From positions 9,982,001-10,046,000 of the forward strand of contig JAILWY010000021.1 of the NCBI GenBank assembly GCA_022113835.1: a stretch of 64,000 bases of DNA, given 5' to 3'. The translations under genes were made by a program, and so were the position numbers. The stretch comes from Atopsyche davidsoni. Its lineage: Eukaryota; Arthropoda; Insecta; Trichoptera; Hydrobiosidae. Under the pieces are notes generated by a model. That model was not told where the DNA came from. It saw only the letters and a list, made by a program, of their open reading frames with translations, and ran no database searches. This document shows, piece by piece, positions 51,059 to 63,747 of this stretch. Within the stretch, counting starts at the first letter, position 1. Each line of letters starts with the position of its first letter.

Positions 51059-53389
51059 GATTTATACCTTAATAAGTGATCAATTTATAAGTCGAAAATT
51101 CATATATCATATACATACGTGTAAATCTAGATATTGGAAACTCAGTTCAAATAATAATAAAAATATTTTGGGGCAAAAACACCTAGCTGTTGAAAATTAA
51201 ACGTCTTTCAGCAGCCGGGCGTTGCTTTCCACCCTTCCGGGCGTCCTCGGTGTTTTCGCCAGTCATCCATCCCGGATCCGGATCGGGCCGGAACCGGTTT
51301 CGCGTCTAATCTGAGAGATTGTGAGGTGTTTTTGAGTCGGGAGCTATAAAAAATTCATAAAGAAATGTCTGGATGGCGTCTGAAGTCCAGGACGGCTCGG
51401 CGCTCCAACTGCCAGTATTTGTTTTCATTTACGAGGATTCTCGCCTCTAATGCTGGCTGCCTGGAGTGGCGAGAGATTGCACTGGAGATATTCGTGTGTA
51501 TATTCTGAAGGCTTCTTTTATACGTTGACATATATTGTTGACGTTTGAGTCATTTGTATGCCATTGTTTTAATTTTTGGACTTCTTACTATACTGAAAAC
51601 GTTGTCATACAAAAATTTACGTATGTGTTAAAATTGTATAATTTTTCATGTAAGTATTTTTTAAGCGTAAAATTGTTCGCACAATGATTCACCTTATATC
51701 ACGTTTTTCAGGAAATATTATTCCAATCCATTAAATAAATCTATAAGATTTAATATGAAACAATTATTCAAAGTAAAAAATTTGAAACCATTTCTAAACT
51801 GTATACAAAATGAGAGGTTCATATTCTTAGTAATAAACTTTGTTGGGTTTTAAAGAACTTTATAAATAAGAAATGAAGGCAAACCCTAAAATCAACTAGA
51901 CAAATAGTTCATCCACTAAGTTTGCGGGAGTTAAGTAGGATTTCGTTCCTTGAATTTATTGCCTTAATTTCTTTCAGAACTTAAGTGTCTGGATCCACGG
52001 CATCTTTGAAATCGCCTCTAAATGCTTTTCAATGTCAGTTTCTTCTTCCATTACAGAGTAATATTTTTAATTAAAATTTTACCGGGAAGCTTTCTTAATT
52101 AATTTATTTTATTTAATGTGTTGATTAAACAGAGCATTTTATATCTTGCATTGAGTAAATAGACTTGCAAAATTTAATAAACAGACTATAATTAATTGTA
52201 CGAGAACTTTTAAAATGTTTAAATTAATTTATGTTTGCTGAGTTTCGCAGTCGTATTAACTATTTTATACGGAACGGGTATGTCTCAGGTATTGTAAAAT
52301 AAGAAGAATTCTTTGTTATTCAGGTAAGAATATAATGCAGATATATGTAAGAGATAAAAAAAAATTGTACTTATTGAAAAAAATACATCAAAAAGTAGAG
52401 ATTAGTGAATTATGAAATTAAGGTGGTATCGATACAAATGGATTTAACCGTTTAAACTTTATGCAAAAAAAAATCATACTTACCTAATTCAAAACGCAAA
52501 TAGGTTCACAAGTGTGTCTATAAAAGAAACTGTTTTAAAATAAAACGAAAGCTCTTGAAGAAAAAGAATATGAATATTATACTACTTTCATAACATACGT
52601 AGAAGTAGTGTAATAATAAACATATATTCTAGTTTCCGTCCTATAAAAAATAATGCCATAAATATGACCGTCATAACAAAATGTCCTCCCAGCAGCATGG
52701 CGGCGAATTATTTTTTGATGACGCGTCACAAAATGTCTGCTCATCGCGGGAGCTATCTGTTTAAATGGCAGTCATTTGGTATAATTTCCGCTCTTTAATT
52801 CGGTCACATTCTTGCTCCTGCAGCCACGCGATCGCAATATATTTTTCTTTTGTCCAATAAATAACCTTATTATTACCAACCTAATTTTATTCTTTAATTT
52901 TTTTACGAGCGGGAGACATCTAGACCCGACTTTTAATGATAGTGGCTGATTATAACATTTGTCTTGTTTTATTAAAATGGTTTACGAAAAAAATGTATTT
53001 GGTCATAATATTTATTAAATAATCATAGACTTATCAATGCTTTCATTTTGCATCCTTAGGTGGGTTTTTTTAAGACCTTATAAACAGACAAAAAAAATAA
53101 AAAAAATTAAAGGGCCTACTTTTTTTAATATATAAAAAATCCCATGAAAAAAAGTATATTCATAGTAAAAGTATTTTTTAGATACTATCGGCTTTGGGAA
53201 TCTATTTGTAGGGAAATAATATGGAATACTAGTATTATATTATAATTTTTTTAATAAATATGGTTGCTTATAAAACTATCTGCTGTTGAATAATTTGCAA
53301 TTAAAATGTTTAACATTATTCATTGATCGAACGACAAAAAACGTTGATTGGAATAAAAATGCCCTTGTAGAAGACTTCATATTGTATAT
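51059..53389. other. non-coding with GC island
   Basis: A GC-rich island at about 51200-51480 in AT-rich DNA; no exon or element recognised in the remainder. Confidence 0.5.
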
Positions 53390-53770
53390 ACCTCCCTGCT
53401 TTCCCCATTCTGTTGCTAGTGCATGGCTGCCATTTTGTACTTTGAGCGTGTGTAAAGGATCGGTAATGGAGTAGTGGACTTGGAATGATTGTAATATTGT
53501 ATTGATACGTTGTCGAGGTTGGGGGGCTCCTGATATTGTTTATGTAGCTTGCTGCAGAAGGAGTATCAGGTCTAAACGCCCGAGCTTTGTAAGGAAAGGA
53601 TTATATTATAATGCTATTGGGCAGCAGCAACATAAATCTGCAGTGTAGAAGAACCCGGGGACCCACTACACTATTTTCCCTTTAGACAACCATAAACACT
53701 GACTCAGCACGAGTATCTCAGTGAAACGGTCGCCAACCTCCTCTGAAGAGACGTACTTGAAGAATAAGAA
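53390..53770 (+). repeat. dispersed repeat, long copy 1 (non-LTR- or SINE-like)
   Basis: Shares with 61824-62152 the blocks AAAGGATCGGTAATGGAGTA, GTGGACTTGGAATG, GCTGCAGAA, GAGTATCAG, TCTAAACGC, ATAATGCTA, GGGCAGCA and CACTACACTATTTTCCC, ending GCCAACCTCCTCTGAAGAGA. Two tail-only copies at 32051 and 36898 show the 3' end is the conserved, usually retained part. No open frame survives. Confidence 0.75.
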
Positions 53771-53771
53771 T

Positions 53772-53773
<2 letters not shown>

Positions 53774-53824
<51 letters not shown>
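53774..53824. repeat. (TA)n microsatellite
   Basis: About 25 TA units directly follow the 3' end of the dispersed repeat, as a retroelement tail often does. Confidence 0.95.
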
Positions 53825-53830
<6 letters not shown>

Positions 53831-53940
53831 CGCTTCGGCATTGTTTACTTATAAACAGATTTAAATCAAATCATAATTTGAAAAGCACTTTCAATGTCAA
53901 TGAGAGACTTTTAACAAAAAAAAACGTTTGTAAACCATCT

Positions 53941-53971
53941 GAAAACAAGACTCGCCACGTGGCTTGTTTTC
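53941..53971. repeat. palindrome around a CACGTG E-box
   Basis: GAAAACAAG (53941-53949) and CTTGTTTTC (53963-53971) flank the self-complementary GCCACGTGGC (53954-53963), which contains CACGTG, a bHLH binding core. Regulatory function is inferred only. Confidence 0.6.
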
Positions 53972-53998
53972 AAGTGCTTTATTTACAATAATGTGCTC

Positions 53999-54074
53999 GG
54001 GGGGCACGGGGGGCCCGGGGGCAGGCCCGGGGGTGTTATGGGGGTGTTATGGGGGCCCTGCACGGGGGCCCTCG
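53999..54074 (+). other. G-run tract, G-quadruplex-prone
   Basis: Successive runs of 4-6 G (in GGGGGCACGGGGGGCCCGGG and on) with a doubled GGGGGTGTTAT unit. It starts a GC-rich island that continues to about 54230. Confidence 0.7.
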
Positions 54075-57000
54075 CATTAGAGCCGCAATAAATGCCACGG
54101 CGGAGGAGTAATGCCCGCCGACGAATTTAAAATGCCTTCACGAAAATTCCCGGTAATTTATGCGCGAGTGCCACCGCGGCCTGGCGTTACGGATATCGAT
54201 AAGTTAATGTCGGAGCTCTCGCGATCGATTAACTTCGTACTTCAGTGGTGTTTTTTTTTCTAATTGTATTAATCAGACGATTTGTTCTTTTGAAATAAAA
54301 TTGAACCATTTTCAACCTTTCAACGTGATAATACGAAAATTTCCATTACGTGATAAATCGATTTTGGATGATATGAATTTTCATAATTTACAACAAACTT
54401 TGACGTCTGAATTTTTGTCGACAGCTTACCTATAAAATGTGAGTGAATTTATTAATCGATCAATCAACAAATCATACGTTTCAAATGAAGCGATTCGTCC
54501 TAATATCTGATTATTCAACTACTATCTTCATTCACTGACGTGAATGACGATAGACTAAATAGCTCAAATGCATAATATTCAAAAACAAACAAAACCACAG
54601 TTTTAATATTAATTAAAAAAATTGGCACAAATACAAGCGATGACAAGATGACAAACCCTCATTATTTAATTTTTCCTTATTAAATTTACAATAGTTCTTA
54701 AAGCTAAGGTTGTGGTAAGGTGTGTGGGTATCCTCTGATTCTGCGTGCAGGTTTTGGGGCTTGCAATGTGTCTTAGGTGGTTACGTATATGGATGGAAAG
54801 TTAGTGGAAAAACTCTTTATAAATAATCTTCATAATATGCCTTGCTTTATATACTCAATTGTCCAAGGATATTTTATGCCTTGAAAACACAGTAGAAATG
54901 ACCTTATTTTTTTATAAATATATATATATTTAAATATTTAGTAAATGTGGAGACATACCATGTTTTTCGCAAAAGATATACAAAAGGATTCACGGAATTT
55001 CATAAAGCATTCTGTAAATCGTATTCACATCGGGTGCTGCCGTTGTCTGATTTTATCAATTCATCGCGGCGAACCAATGTGTTTCTATTTATCAACCGCC
55101 TCGAAAAATACCCCGTTTAACGCCACAGCCTCCGGGGGGTGCGTCGCTCGTTGCAGATCTGCCGCACGTAGGTCGTAGATCAACATGAACGGATGCGTCC
55201 CCTCCCCTTCTTACGGAGCGGCGCAGACAGATTGCGAGGAACCTACGTCATTTTCCAGGCGATTTGACTGCTTTGATCTATTTGGCCGGCCGAGGCTGGA
55301 CTGAGATTGAACATTGAATATCAATTCGCTTAGTTAAGTCCGCCATTCGAATTCCGTTCACGTAGACGGTATTGCTAAAAATTCCGGCCGCCCGGTGATG
55401 AAGCAGACTGGAAGGCAGAAAAACCGAATTTAAATAACAATCTGTCATTTTTTTTGTGTAACTTGCAATAAAAAATGGTAATCGTGGTATCAAAATGCCG
55501 TTTATGTAAAAAATATGCATATTGTTTTAATTTGTTTATTATCGAAGAATACACAAATTTTCAGAATTGAATATTCAATTATTGTTTATCTTCAAAAATA
55601 TACCAAATAGACTTAACAATGTTCAAAAACGAATCATACAATTAAAAAATCTTTTTTTTTTCTGTAAGAATAATTTGTATTCATGTCGTGGTTTTTATCT
55701 TCCCCCCCTTCTTTAGCTTCTAGCCAAATATGCTACGGTAATTTTCTATGAAATAAGTTATTACATAACATTAAACATATTGGTATTAATTATTCTTGTT
55801 TTTTTTTTAAGTAAAATTTTATTTCAGTTAAATTGCTTGCTTATTGAGTACGCTTAATTTATATAACTCTTGTGAGAATTGAGTTCAAAACTTACAACTT
55901 GATATTCATCAGCAATATTCTTTGTGTTTTCTTATATGATAGTATCAGTTAACTGGTTAACTGGTAACCCTTGTTTGCCTGATAAATATTTTTTAATTAT
56001 ATACAATAAATTTATGATTAATTAGGATGAGATTCTTGTTTCACATTATCTTAGTAGGCGATGTATTGATAACTCAATAAGGCCTCTGGTATGGTTAAAA
56101 CACTCCCCCGCGATATCTTCTCGGTTGCCCCAAGTTCAGAGGTAAGTTTTCAGAACTATGCGCGGTTACCTCTCCGGGGCTGTAGTCATTAAGCTAACTT
56201 CAGTTGAAATCCCAGGCGAAAAAGTTAAATAGCTAACTGTACAAATTAGTCGATTCAAAGCCGCCATCTTTCGATAAGCTTCTCGCGGTTTTTGTTAGTA
56301 ACAAACTTGATTAATTAGCCGAGCGATAAGAAAAAAAAAAAAGTACATTTATAAAAACTTTGAATCGAAATCAATTCTTGTCAAACGAAGTTTTGAAACT
56401 ATTAACCTTACTCACATACAAACACAAATAAATTTGAAATAATTATTTTAACCCTTTGTATAAATATTTTTATAATAAATATATTAAAAAAGTTATAAAA
56501 GTCGAATTTAATATTTTGGTAAGAAATTTTTTGCAATAGATTATGTTTTTATGAGGGAAAAATGTGGGTCGAATCACATCAATAATAATTTTCAATTTTC
56601 TTAAAAGCAGAATAAACTAAAATATTTATTTTGCTAGTGATAAAATTTATATACTAAACCAAATCAATTTATTTTTCGTGAATATAAATAAACGAGTTTA
56701 TAACTTTGAGGCTTAAACACACTTCTCCGAAATTAGCTATGTGTGTGTTTAATAGGTCATTTTTTTTTTTCATGGGTCGATTATCGTAATGAATCGATCG
56801 TGCCCATCACTAATCGACATCCTTCGACAAACACACCGCAGCGTTGTGTCAATCAAGAGCATCTCTGAAGCCTCCTTTCAGCGAGGCAGGCTTCGGTGTT
56901 TTTGGGAAGTTGATGGCAAATTACCTCCGAGGCCGCGCTCTCGACTTTCCTAATCGCAACTCAAACTTCCCCGAACTCGTGGCGGGCGGGGGTAGTCAAT

Positions 57001-58599
57001 TTTATTGCCCATCAGTCGGGATATTTCTTAGTTGTTTCAGGATACCCTGTTTTATTTACAGGGATTCTTGTAAATGTTTTGTATTTATTTTGTCTGAATC
57101 CAATTTGTGAGAAATCCGAGTAATTAAGTATTAGTGAATTTTGAGTATCGCGCCTGACGTGATTGCGTTGTTGGTTTTAAGATATGTGAGATTTTAAATG
57201 TATTGTTTATGTGTGATGATGACAACTTAATTAGACCACTATGACACAAAAAAATATCTTTATTATAAGTATAAATACGAGCTTTTATTTATTTACATAT
57301 TTTAAAATAAATCTTGATTCGTTTACGTGATATTAAATATATAAACTATGCTTGGGAAATCAAGGCATGTTTTCATCAAATTTAGTAGTTTTAGCTGGTT
57401 TTTTTAGGATTTTTAAATTCAAATGATTCAATTTTAAGACTTTAATATTTTTATTTGGAATATAAACGAATTTTTTTACTTAAAATATTGATATGCTTCA
57501 AAACTCACATTTTACGTATAAAAAATCCAATTAGCTTCCGTCGTACCTGCTGTATAGTGAACGTTTCAAATGCTTGAAAAAACCGACAGTAAATTAATTA
57601 AAATTTAAATTCCAATGATTGAAATTGCCCTAATACGATTAATCACTCTTTAATATTTAAAAATGAAATGAAGCAATAAAACCCCAGCATTCGCGGCACT
57701 TCACATAACCCTAAACAGGCCGCGCTCGCTCGGAGAGGGGAGCCAAGTTTGCTAATTTGGTTTTTATTGGATGTGACAGCCATCAGATCTAATTTGTGCG
57801 GCCTACGCGATGAAGTAATGTTTCCAAACCACCGTACATACATCGCACCCCCAGCTTGTGTAAGTTGTATACTCTGTTACACGTATGCAATTTGTCTGCT
57901 CATAATATAAGCCTCCTGATGCATAATGGGTTTTGTTTCAAACCTGAGAATTATTTAATTTTCAAAGTATGTATATTTCCAAAAACCATTTAAATATTTT
58001 GATCTACTTTTACTTACCTCGACTTGACGAATATGATAAATACTTTTTGATGTAACAGAGTTTGGTTGAATTACAGTCCCAAAAGTATTCTTTTTTTTTA
58101 TCACTTGCGTATTTTTTTCAAAAACAATTACACGTAAATAAATAAATATTTACTAAAGTTTAGTTGCATGATTGGTCAGTGATATGAATTAATAAAACCG
58201 TTTCACCTCCGCGCTACAGGGGGGATATAAACACGGGGTTAAAAAGCAATGCCTGTTTGTGTTCGGTGTCATAACTCATCCTCACGGGGATGATAAATTT
58301 CCGCACTGGACACACTGATAATTTGTGCATGCGGCGACGGAGGGGTTAAATTTAAACACAGCCCAAATAAGCAAGTGTCGCTTTTTATTTTGTAAATAAA
58401 GAGATTAATAGACTTTTTTAATTCATATTTTTTTCAAATGGTTGGAAAATTTAAGTTATATTTTTATAAATCAAAGTAAATAGCAAAATCACTAAAAACT
58501 TATATAAATAAAAATAAAAATCAAATTAAAAACTAAAACATCTAATTTTGTCAATTTTTTAATCATATCTTGTGTTACCCATATCCTGTTACTTGTATT
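54075..58599. other. non-coding with several GC islands
   Basis: GC-rich islands at about 54075-54230, 55020-55300, 56840-57010, 57690-57850 and 58200-58350 alternate with AT-rich DNA. Frames over them lack recognisable domains. Confidence 0.5.
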
Positions 58600-58638
58600 T
58601 AAGTATATGTTATTTGTATATTTTGTTAGTTTTGTTCT

Positions 58639-58677
58639 GCATCTGATGATGACCAAGTCTGTTTGTCGAAACTAGTC
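58639..58677 (+). ncRNA. hammerhead-ribozyme-like motif (family 2, copy b)
   Basis: GCAT (58639-58642), CTGATGA (58643-58649), T, stem II GAC (58651-58653) with GTC (58665-58667), GAAAC (58668-58672), TA, GTC (58675-58677). Cleavage would follow GTC. The downstream TAAA no longer pairs with GCAT, whereas the other copy has ATGC there. Confidence 0.65.
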
Positions 58678-58779
58678 TAAAACTATAATAAACTCAAAGT
58701 GAAGAAAGAGTAAAAAGTTACCCTTATCATTAATAAAACATGGATCTCCATGAATCAAATGCCTTGTCCCTCAACAAGA
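58639..58779 (+). mobile_element. hammerhead-bearing repeat, family 2, copy b
   Basis: A hammerhead-like core is followed by AATAAACTCAAAGTGAAGAA, a TTATCATT stretch and a terminal segment whose reverse complement begins TCTTGTTGAGGGACAAGGCA, matching 12891-12926 in 31 of 36 bases. The unit's other end is not recognisable here. Confidence 0.6.
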
Positions 58780-60782
58780 TTGTCTTATTCTAATTATATT
58801 TCACTAATTGAGTAAAGATATCAAATAAAAGTAAACGTTTTCTTTTTATTCATGATTTAATCATTATATTAAAATATTCCAAAGTTCAAAGACACAGTCT
58901 TTTTAAAATACTTAACAAATATAAGCGTCATCGAGTGTTATCATCATTTTCACGAAGAAACCCTAGAATTGTCGTTTCTAAAATAAATCTACACCTCTGC
59001 AATCTAAGAAATGGATAAAATCTCTTCTACAGGTACATGTAAATGAAAACAAAACAAAACAAAATTACAAGCAGTAAAACAAAGCTACGAAGACATTTAC
59101 ACCTGGTGTGTACACACGTCTCCTCCACATACGAGTCGCGCCAGACAGCGACTGTCTCAAGTGCGTCCTAAACTTACCCCCTCTGGCCCTCCCCCAGACC
59201 GCTGAAACAATAAAAAGCCTCCCCCTCTCTCCTGCAGCCACCCTGCCCCGCGGAGTGCGATGCAGATTTTTCCCGTTTTTCCACCGACATTTTCTTGATG
59301 CGTTTTTTGTCAAAGCGGCACCGCCCCCGAGGCGAAGCTCGAAACCTCCCGGCGATTGTGGAACAAGGAGCGCCTCTCAAATGAGTTTTGATTTCTCTTT
59401 GAAAACTTAGTGACTCTATGATTTAAACTGTGATTACTATCAATTAAGATAATTACTAAAACACACAGTTACAATTCCCTTGACAAGATATGAAACAACC
59501 AGAATATATAGTGAAATTCATATTTTCATCATTTTTATAAGAGGAGTTACATGGAGTTATAATAAAAATTCAAATCAAGTGGTACGGTTTTATTTTTATG
59601 TTCATTAAGTTTTTTAAAAATATTTATTATTTCTCAAAAAGGAATGTAACATTCAATATGCAGTTAGAAAATGTTCACCATGAAGCTGGATCTATAGTAC
59701 AGGCTCTTCGGGGCTTATATCTTTGGCCTGATCTTTGCTGATGTGATAGCTATTGAAGGGTCTCCGAGGACCTGAACTTCGAGGAAGTATTACATCGTAA
59801 AAAGGATTTTCTAATGTCGTTTCTGAAGCATGAAAAATTATTTAAATTTGTGATTTAAAAGTTCAAATGTCACGACACTCCGCGAACGAATTTCTTCGGC
59901 ATTATCGTAAATTATTAAATTAAACCCACAACGTGGTAAATTTTCTTTGAATATTTTTGTGAAAACTGAAATGATATCACTTGAAAATTTAAATTTGGCT
60001 TTTCATTCTTACCTGAGTTATTACACTTTTTATAGAAATTATCGTTGTTTGAAAATATTAAAAATGATTTCGTGTTACTACTACAAGTCAAAAAAGGTTT
60101 GTAATTTTAAATCAATATTTTTATTATGTGACACGTAACTTGAGCATGATTTTAAAAATAGCGTATTGAAATATAAACTTATTTATTTTGTAAATAAAAT
60201 TATAAACAAGTTGGAGTTATACAATACAGTACTTCAATCAAAATCAGCATGTGTTTAGTCACATACGCCACTTGAGACTACAGCATTACATTGAGCACGC
60301 CAAACCACAAAAAAACATACCCCAAGATACTCAAATCGAGAACAAAGCCTTCCACATCCGGCGGGGAGTCCCGCGCACTCCTCGACGCAAGTGAAAATTT
60401 GATTTATTTATGAGATATCCTGAGCCCCCTGTCGCGAGTGCCCGCGCCCTCGCAAAAGCGATTAAGCCTGCACGGAAATAATTTGGCCACCCCTTTCTAC
60501 CTTTGATGTTCCGCCGCCGACAGACGCCTGATTGTGATTCTCGCAGGTGAAGCGCCGCGATTCTCTAATAAACAATCGGTGTTGCCTGATGAGGCGTCAC
60601 CTCTTAATTCCTAGGCCACCTTTACACCGTGACGACTTTCCAAAGCCACGCTGATTCAATGTAAGGCAGCACGAGAGAAGGAAAATTTTGTCCGTATATC
60701 AAAAGCTTGCTGAAAATTGAGTGTGTGAAGAATCAAATCAAAATCTGCGGAGTTTTGATTAGCTTATAATTTATGAGTAAAT
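58780..60782. other. non-coding with GC islands
   Basis: GC-richer islands at about 59100-59390 and 60340-60660. Overlapping sense and antisense frames over the first are composition-driven. No exon recognised. Confidence 0.5.
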
Positions 60783-60990
60783 CAATATTTTTGACACAGA
60801 GTACTTGGTGGAATTCCATTTTAATATTTTTGAATAAAATACTTGAGTGATTTTCCACACGTTCGCTTTTATTTGTGACCGGTTTCACCAACCTTTCACG
60901 TTGGCATTATCAAGCAGAGTCTGGTCATAAAAAAATACGAACATGTGGAAAATCACTCAAGTATTTTATTTAAAAATATTTTAATTTATG
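60783..60990 (-). mobile_element. Penelope-like foldback repeat, family 1, copy e
   Basis: Minus-strand core plus the full tail (GTGGAAAATCACTCAAGTAT, GGAATTCCACCAAGTACTCT, GTGTCAAAAATATTGA). An inverted piece of the same tail lies at 60922-60985 on the other side of the core. Organisation is the same as the copy at 7932-8140. Confidence 0.6.
60875..60920 (-). ncRNA. hammerhead-ribozyme-like motif (family 1, copy e)
   Basis: The minus strand reads TTGATAA, T, GCCAAC, loop, GTTGGT, GAAAC, CG, GTC. Stem II keeps six pairs with one G-U (G opposite T). The C3-to-T and G8-to-A pair is kept. Confidence 0.6.
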
Positions 60991-61823
60991 CAAAATATTT
61001 ATATCTCGTAGCTTTAATTTATAAATTGTTTATATTATAATTTATATATTATTTTAAACAATTTATATACATATTTGAGTCTGTTTCTAGATTAATATTT
61101 GTATATCCAATTCCATAAACATAAAATTTATCATTTTTCTATTTTAGCAAATGATTTTCACTAGTTTTTTTTATATCAACATACTATCGAATTGTTTAAT
61201 TTTTATTTAATGTGACATCAAAATAATTAGAAAATATTATAGATGTTTTTTATTGAATTTCGTATTATTTCATTGGGTTTTGAGTTTTGAATAAAGCCAA
61301 TTTGATTAAGTCGTAATCCAAATGCTTGCTTTTTTGCAGTAAAAAGTTGATTAGTTACCATATTGACTAGAGACAAAGATAGATTAAGAATATTTCATAA
61401 AATATGTAAAAAAAGTTACAAAACATATTTTTAATGCATTTTTAAAATTAAACAAAAATCTTATTATGGCTTATGCCGGTCAACAAATCCCAAATCCTCT
61501 ACAAACAGCCTCGGCGGCCTGCGAGGCCCAGCGTCTTTGTGCCGAGCGCAAAACGATCCGTGTGCATAATGCACAGATGTCCCGTGTAAGTTAAACCGCA
61601 AATACAGATAGAGCCTCTCCTGGCCACCCTTAAGCCGGGCCAGGGGCGCACACCCCCCTGGGGCCCCCATGAATCATATATCAGGATGCAAATGCCGCGA
61701 CGTGCGCCCCGACCGCGGCCGTTTATTCATCCACACGCCTGTCTTAACCATGCGGTTGAAACGAAAAGGTAATTCTACTCTGAATGACCTGCTATGTGCA
61801 TTAATAACTGCTTGAATTAAGAT
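60991..61823. other. non-coding with GC island
   Basis: AT-rich up to about 61470, then a GC-rich island at about 61480-61740 without a recognisable protein. Confidence 0.5.
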
Positions 61824-62152
61824 ACCTCCCCGCTCTTCTCGTTATGTTGCTTGTGAATGGCTGCAAAGGATCGGTAATGGAGTAGTGGACTTGGAATGGA
61901 TGTGCTCTGGAAGTACCTTGTCGAGGTTTCTGCACCTTGCTGCAGAACGAGTATCAGATCTAAACGCTTGAGCTTTAAAAGAAAAGGATTATACGTGTAT
62001 AATAATGCTACTGGGCAGCAACAATATAAAACTGCGGTGTAGAAGGACCTAGGGATTCACTACACTATTTTCCCATTTGAAAACCATGAACACTGACTCA
62101 GCATGAGTATATGCTCAGTAAAATGTTCGCAAACCTCCTATAAGACACAAGA
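61824..62152 (+). repeat. dispersed repeat, long copy 2 (non-LTR- or SINE-like)
   Basis: Collinear with 53390-53770 but shorter by internal indels. Its 3' end abuts a mariner terminus at 62158. Confidence 0.75.
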
Positions 62153-62157
62153 ATTTA

Positions 62158-62565
62158 GTGCGCAACTAAGTATTAAGGTTTTACACATAGATAGCGCTTA
62201 TGACACATGTATTCGATCAAATATCATATATATATACTCATAATATGTATATTCATAATACCAACACAATGATATTTTTTTCTAACAATGAAGAAGTCGA
62301 ATTTTGTGACAAAAAAACAGCATTTGCGGTAGGCTTTGGTTTTCTGTTTTAACCTGAAAAAAATGCAGCTAAAGCACGTCGTAAGCTTGAGAAGGCCTAC
62401 GGTAAACATGCGCTATCAAAAGCTACCTGTGAAAATTGGTTTAAACGCCTCAGAAGTGGCGATTTCGACACTGAGGACAAAGAGCGCTCCGGAAGACCAA
62501 AGGAAATTGAGGACGCCGATCTACAAGCGTTATTGGCTGTAAACGATACGAAAATACAAGATTAA
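62158..62565 (+). pseudogene. mariner transposase N-terminal remnant
   Basis: After a TA (62156-62157), GTGCGCAACTAAGTATTAAG looks like a mariner terminal repeat. A transposase frame starts with ATG at 62288 and reads a helix-turn-helix region (CFNLKK, NAAKARRKLEKAYG, CENWFKRLRSGDFD) and the RSGRPKEI linker. Defects: an in-frame TAG at 62330-62332, a +1 shift in the A7 run at 62357-62363, and loss of everything after about residue 90 (stop at 62563-62565), so the DDE domain is absent. Its terminus differs from that of the 5.6-kb remnant, so the two are probably different families. Confidence 0.9.
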
Positions 62566-63747
62566 ATTGTTTATTATATAATAAATCGAATTTTCTATGA
62601 GTTTTTGGATAATAATTTCTAAATGTACATTTTTATATCAACATATCTGTAATATCAATCCAAATGACATTTTACTTGTAATAAAATTGTATTTGTTTTA
62701 TTGTATTAGATCGATAGTTTTAAATGTTTTTTATAATGAAAAAAATAGGTTTTTTTTAAATGTAATATACAATTAATCGGTTATTGGTAATGATAACTGA
62801 AACGCATGTAAATAAGTTAAATTGGTGTTTTTTTGTTGGCTTAAATTCTAAAAATTTAATTAATATAGAATTTAAATTTATTATCTAATTTGAATGACCT
62901 AATCTATGAACATGCATCAATTTCTGACTCATATATTCTTATTTGGTAAAGGTTTGTTTGAGTATAACTTACATTTTCATAATTATAAATGTATTTGAGT
63001 GAAATCCTCTCGCTTGACTTAACCGAGCCAGAATAACCTAGTACGTGTATTAATAACTGAAAGTTTAATACGTGTTTGAATTTAAATTTATATCATTACC
63101 ACATCAAATAATTTTCTTTGCCACTTAGAAATTCTAAATGGTCCGGTATATTTCAATGTTAGAAATTAAAGAATAAAAACACATTATCCCAAAAATATAC
63201 GTACATCATTTAAAATTGTATCATGGCACTTTGCGTTTATAAGTAAGACTCAGGATAAATATATGTTCAATGAAATAATCACGAAGCAGCAAATTGATTT
63301 ATTCAGAAAAATTTCAACAGTTTCAACAGTTATTAAATTTTCGCCAATTCTTAACACATCCGAAGCAAACAACAATCGGCCTTGCACGCCGAAATCAGAC
63401 CGCAATCCTCTAATTACTTTCGAGTAAATATCCCGCTGAAGCCTCGACAAAAGCACAATTAACAAAACCAAAACAAAGAACGGATGCCCGCATGTTACAC
63501 ATATTCGAAATTAGCTGCATTTGGACGTGGGGTCGGTACGTGTGGATATTCGCCACGTTTTTGTAGCTCCACAATTAACTATCAATAAAAGACACAGCCG
63601 GACATGGACCGGCCGGGGCTCAACAATGTAATGACGTCACACACAGAAGCTGACCAACCCTCCACGTGCCGCCAGTGCTTTCACAACGATCCAATATATT
63701 TTTAATTTTTTAAATGATAAATCGAGCTCAGTTTTCCTTATTGATAA
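62566..63747. other. non-coding
   Basis: AT-rich, with a slightly GC-richer part at about 63360-63690. No exon or element recognised. Confidence 0.5.

Noticed and set aside
59065..59410. Sense and antisense frames over the 59.2-kb island
   Set aside because: Both strands are open over the same GC-rich block and neither shows a domain.
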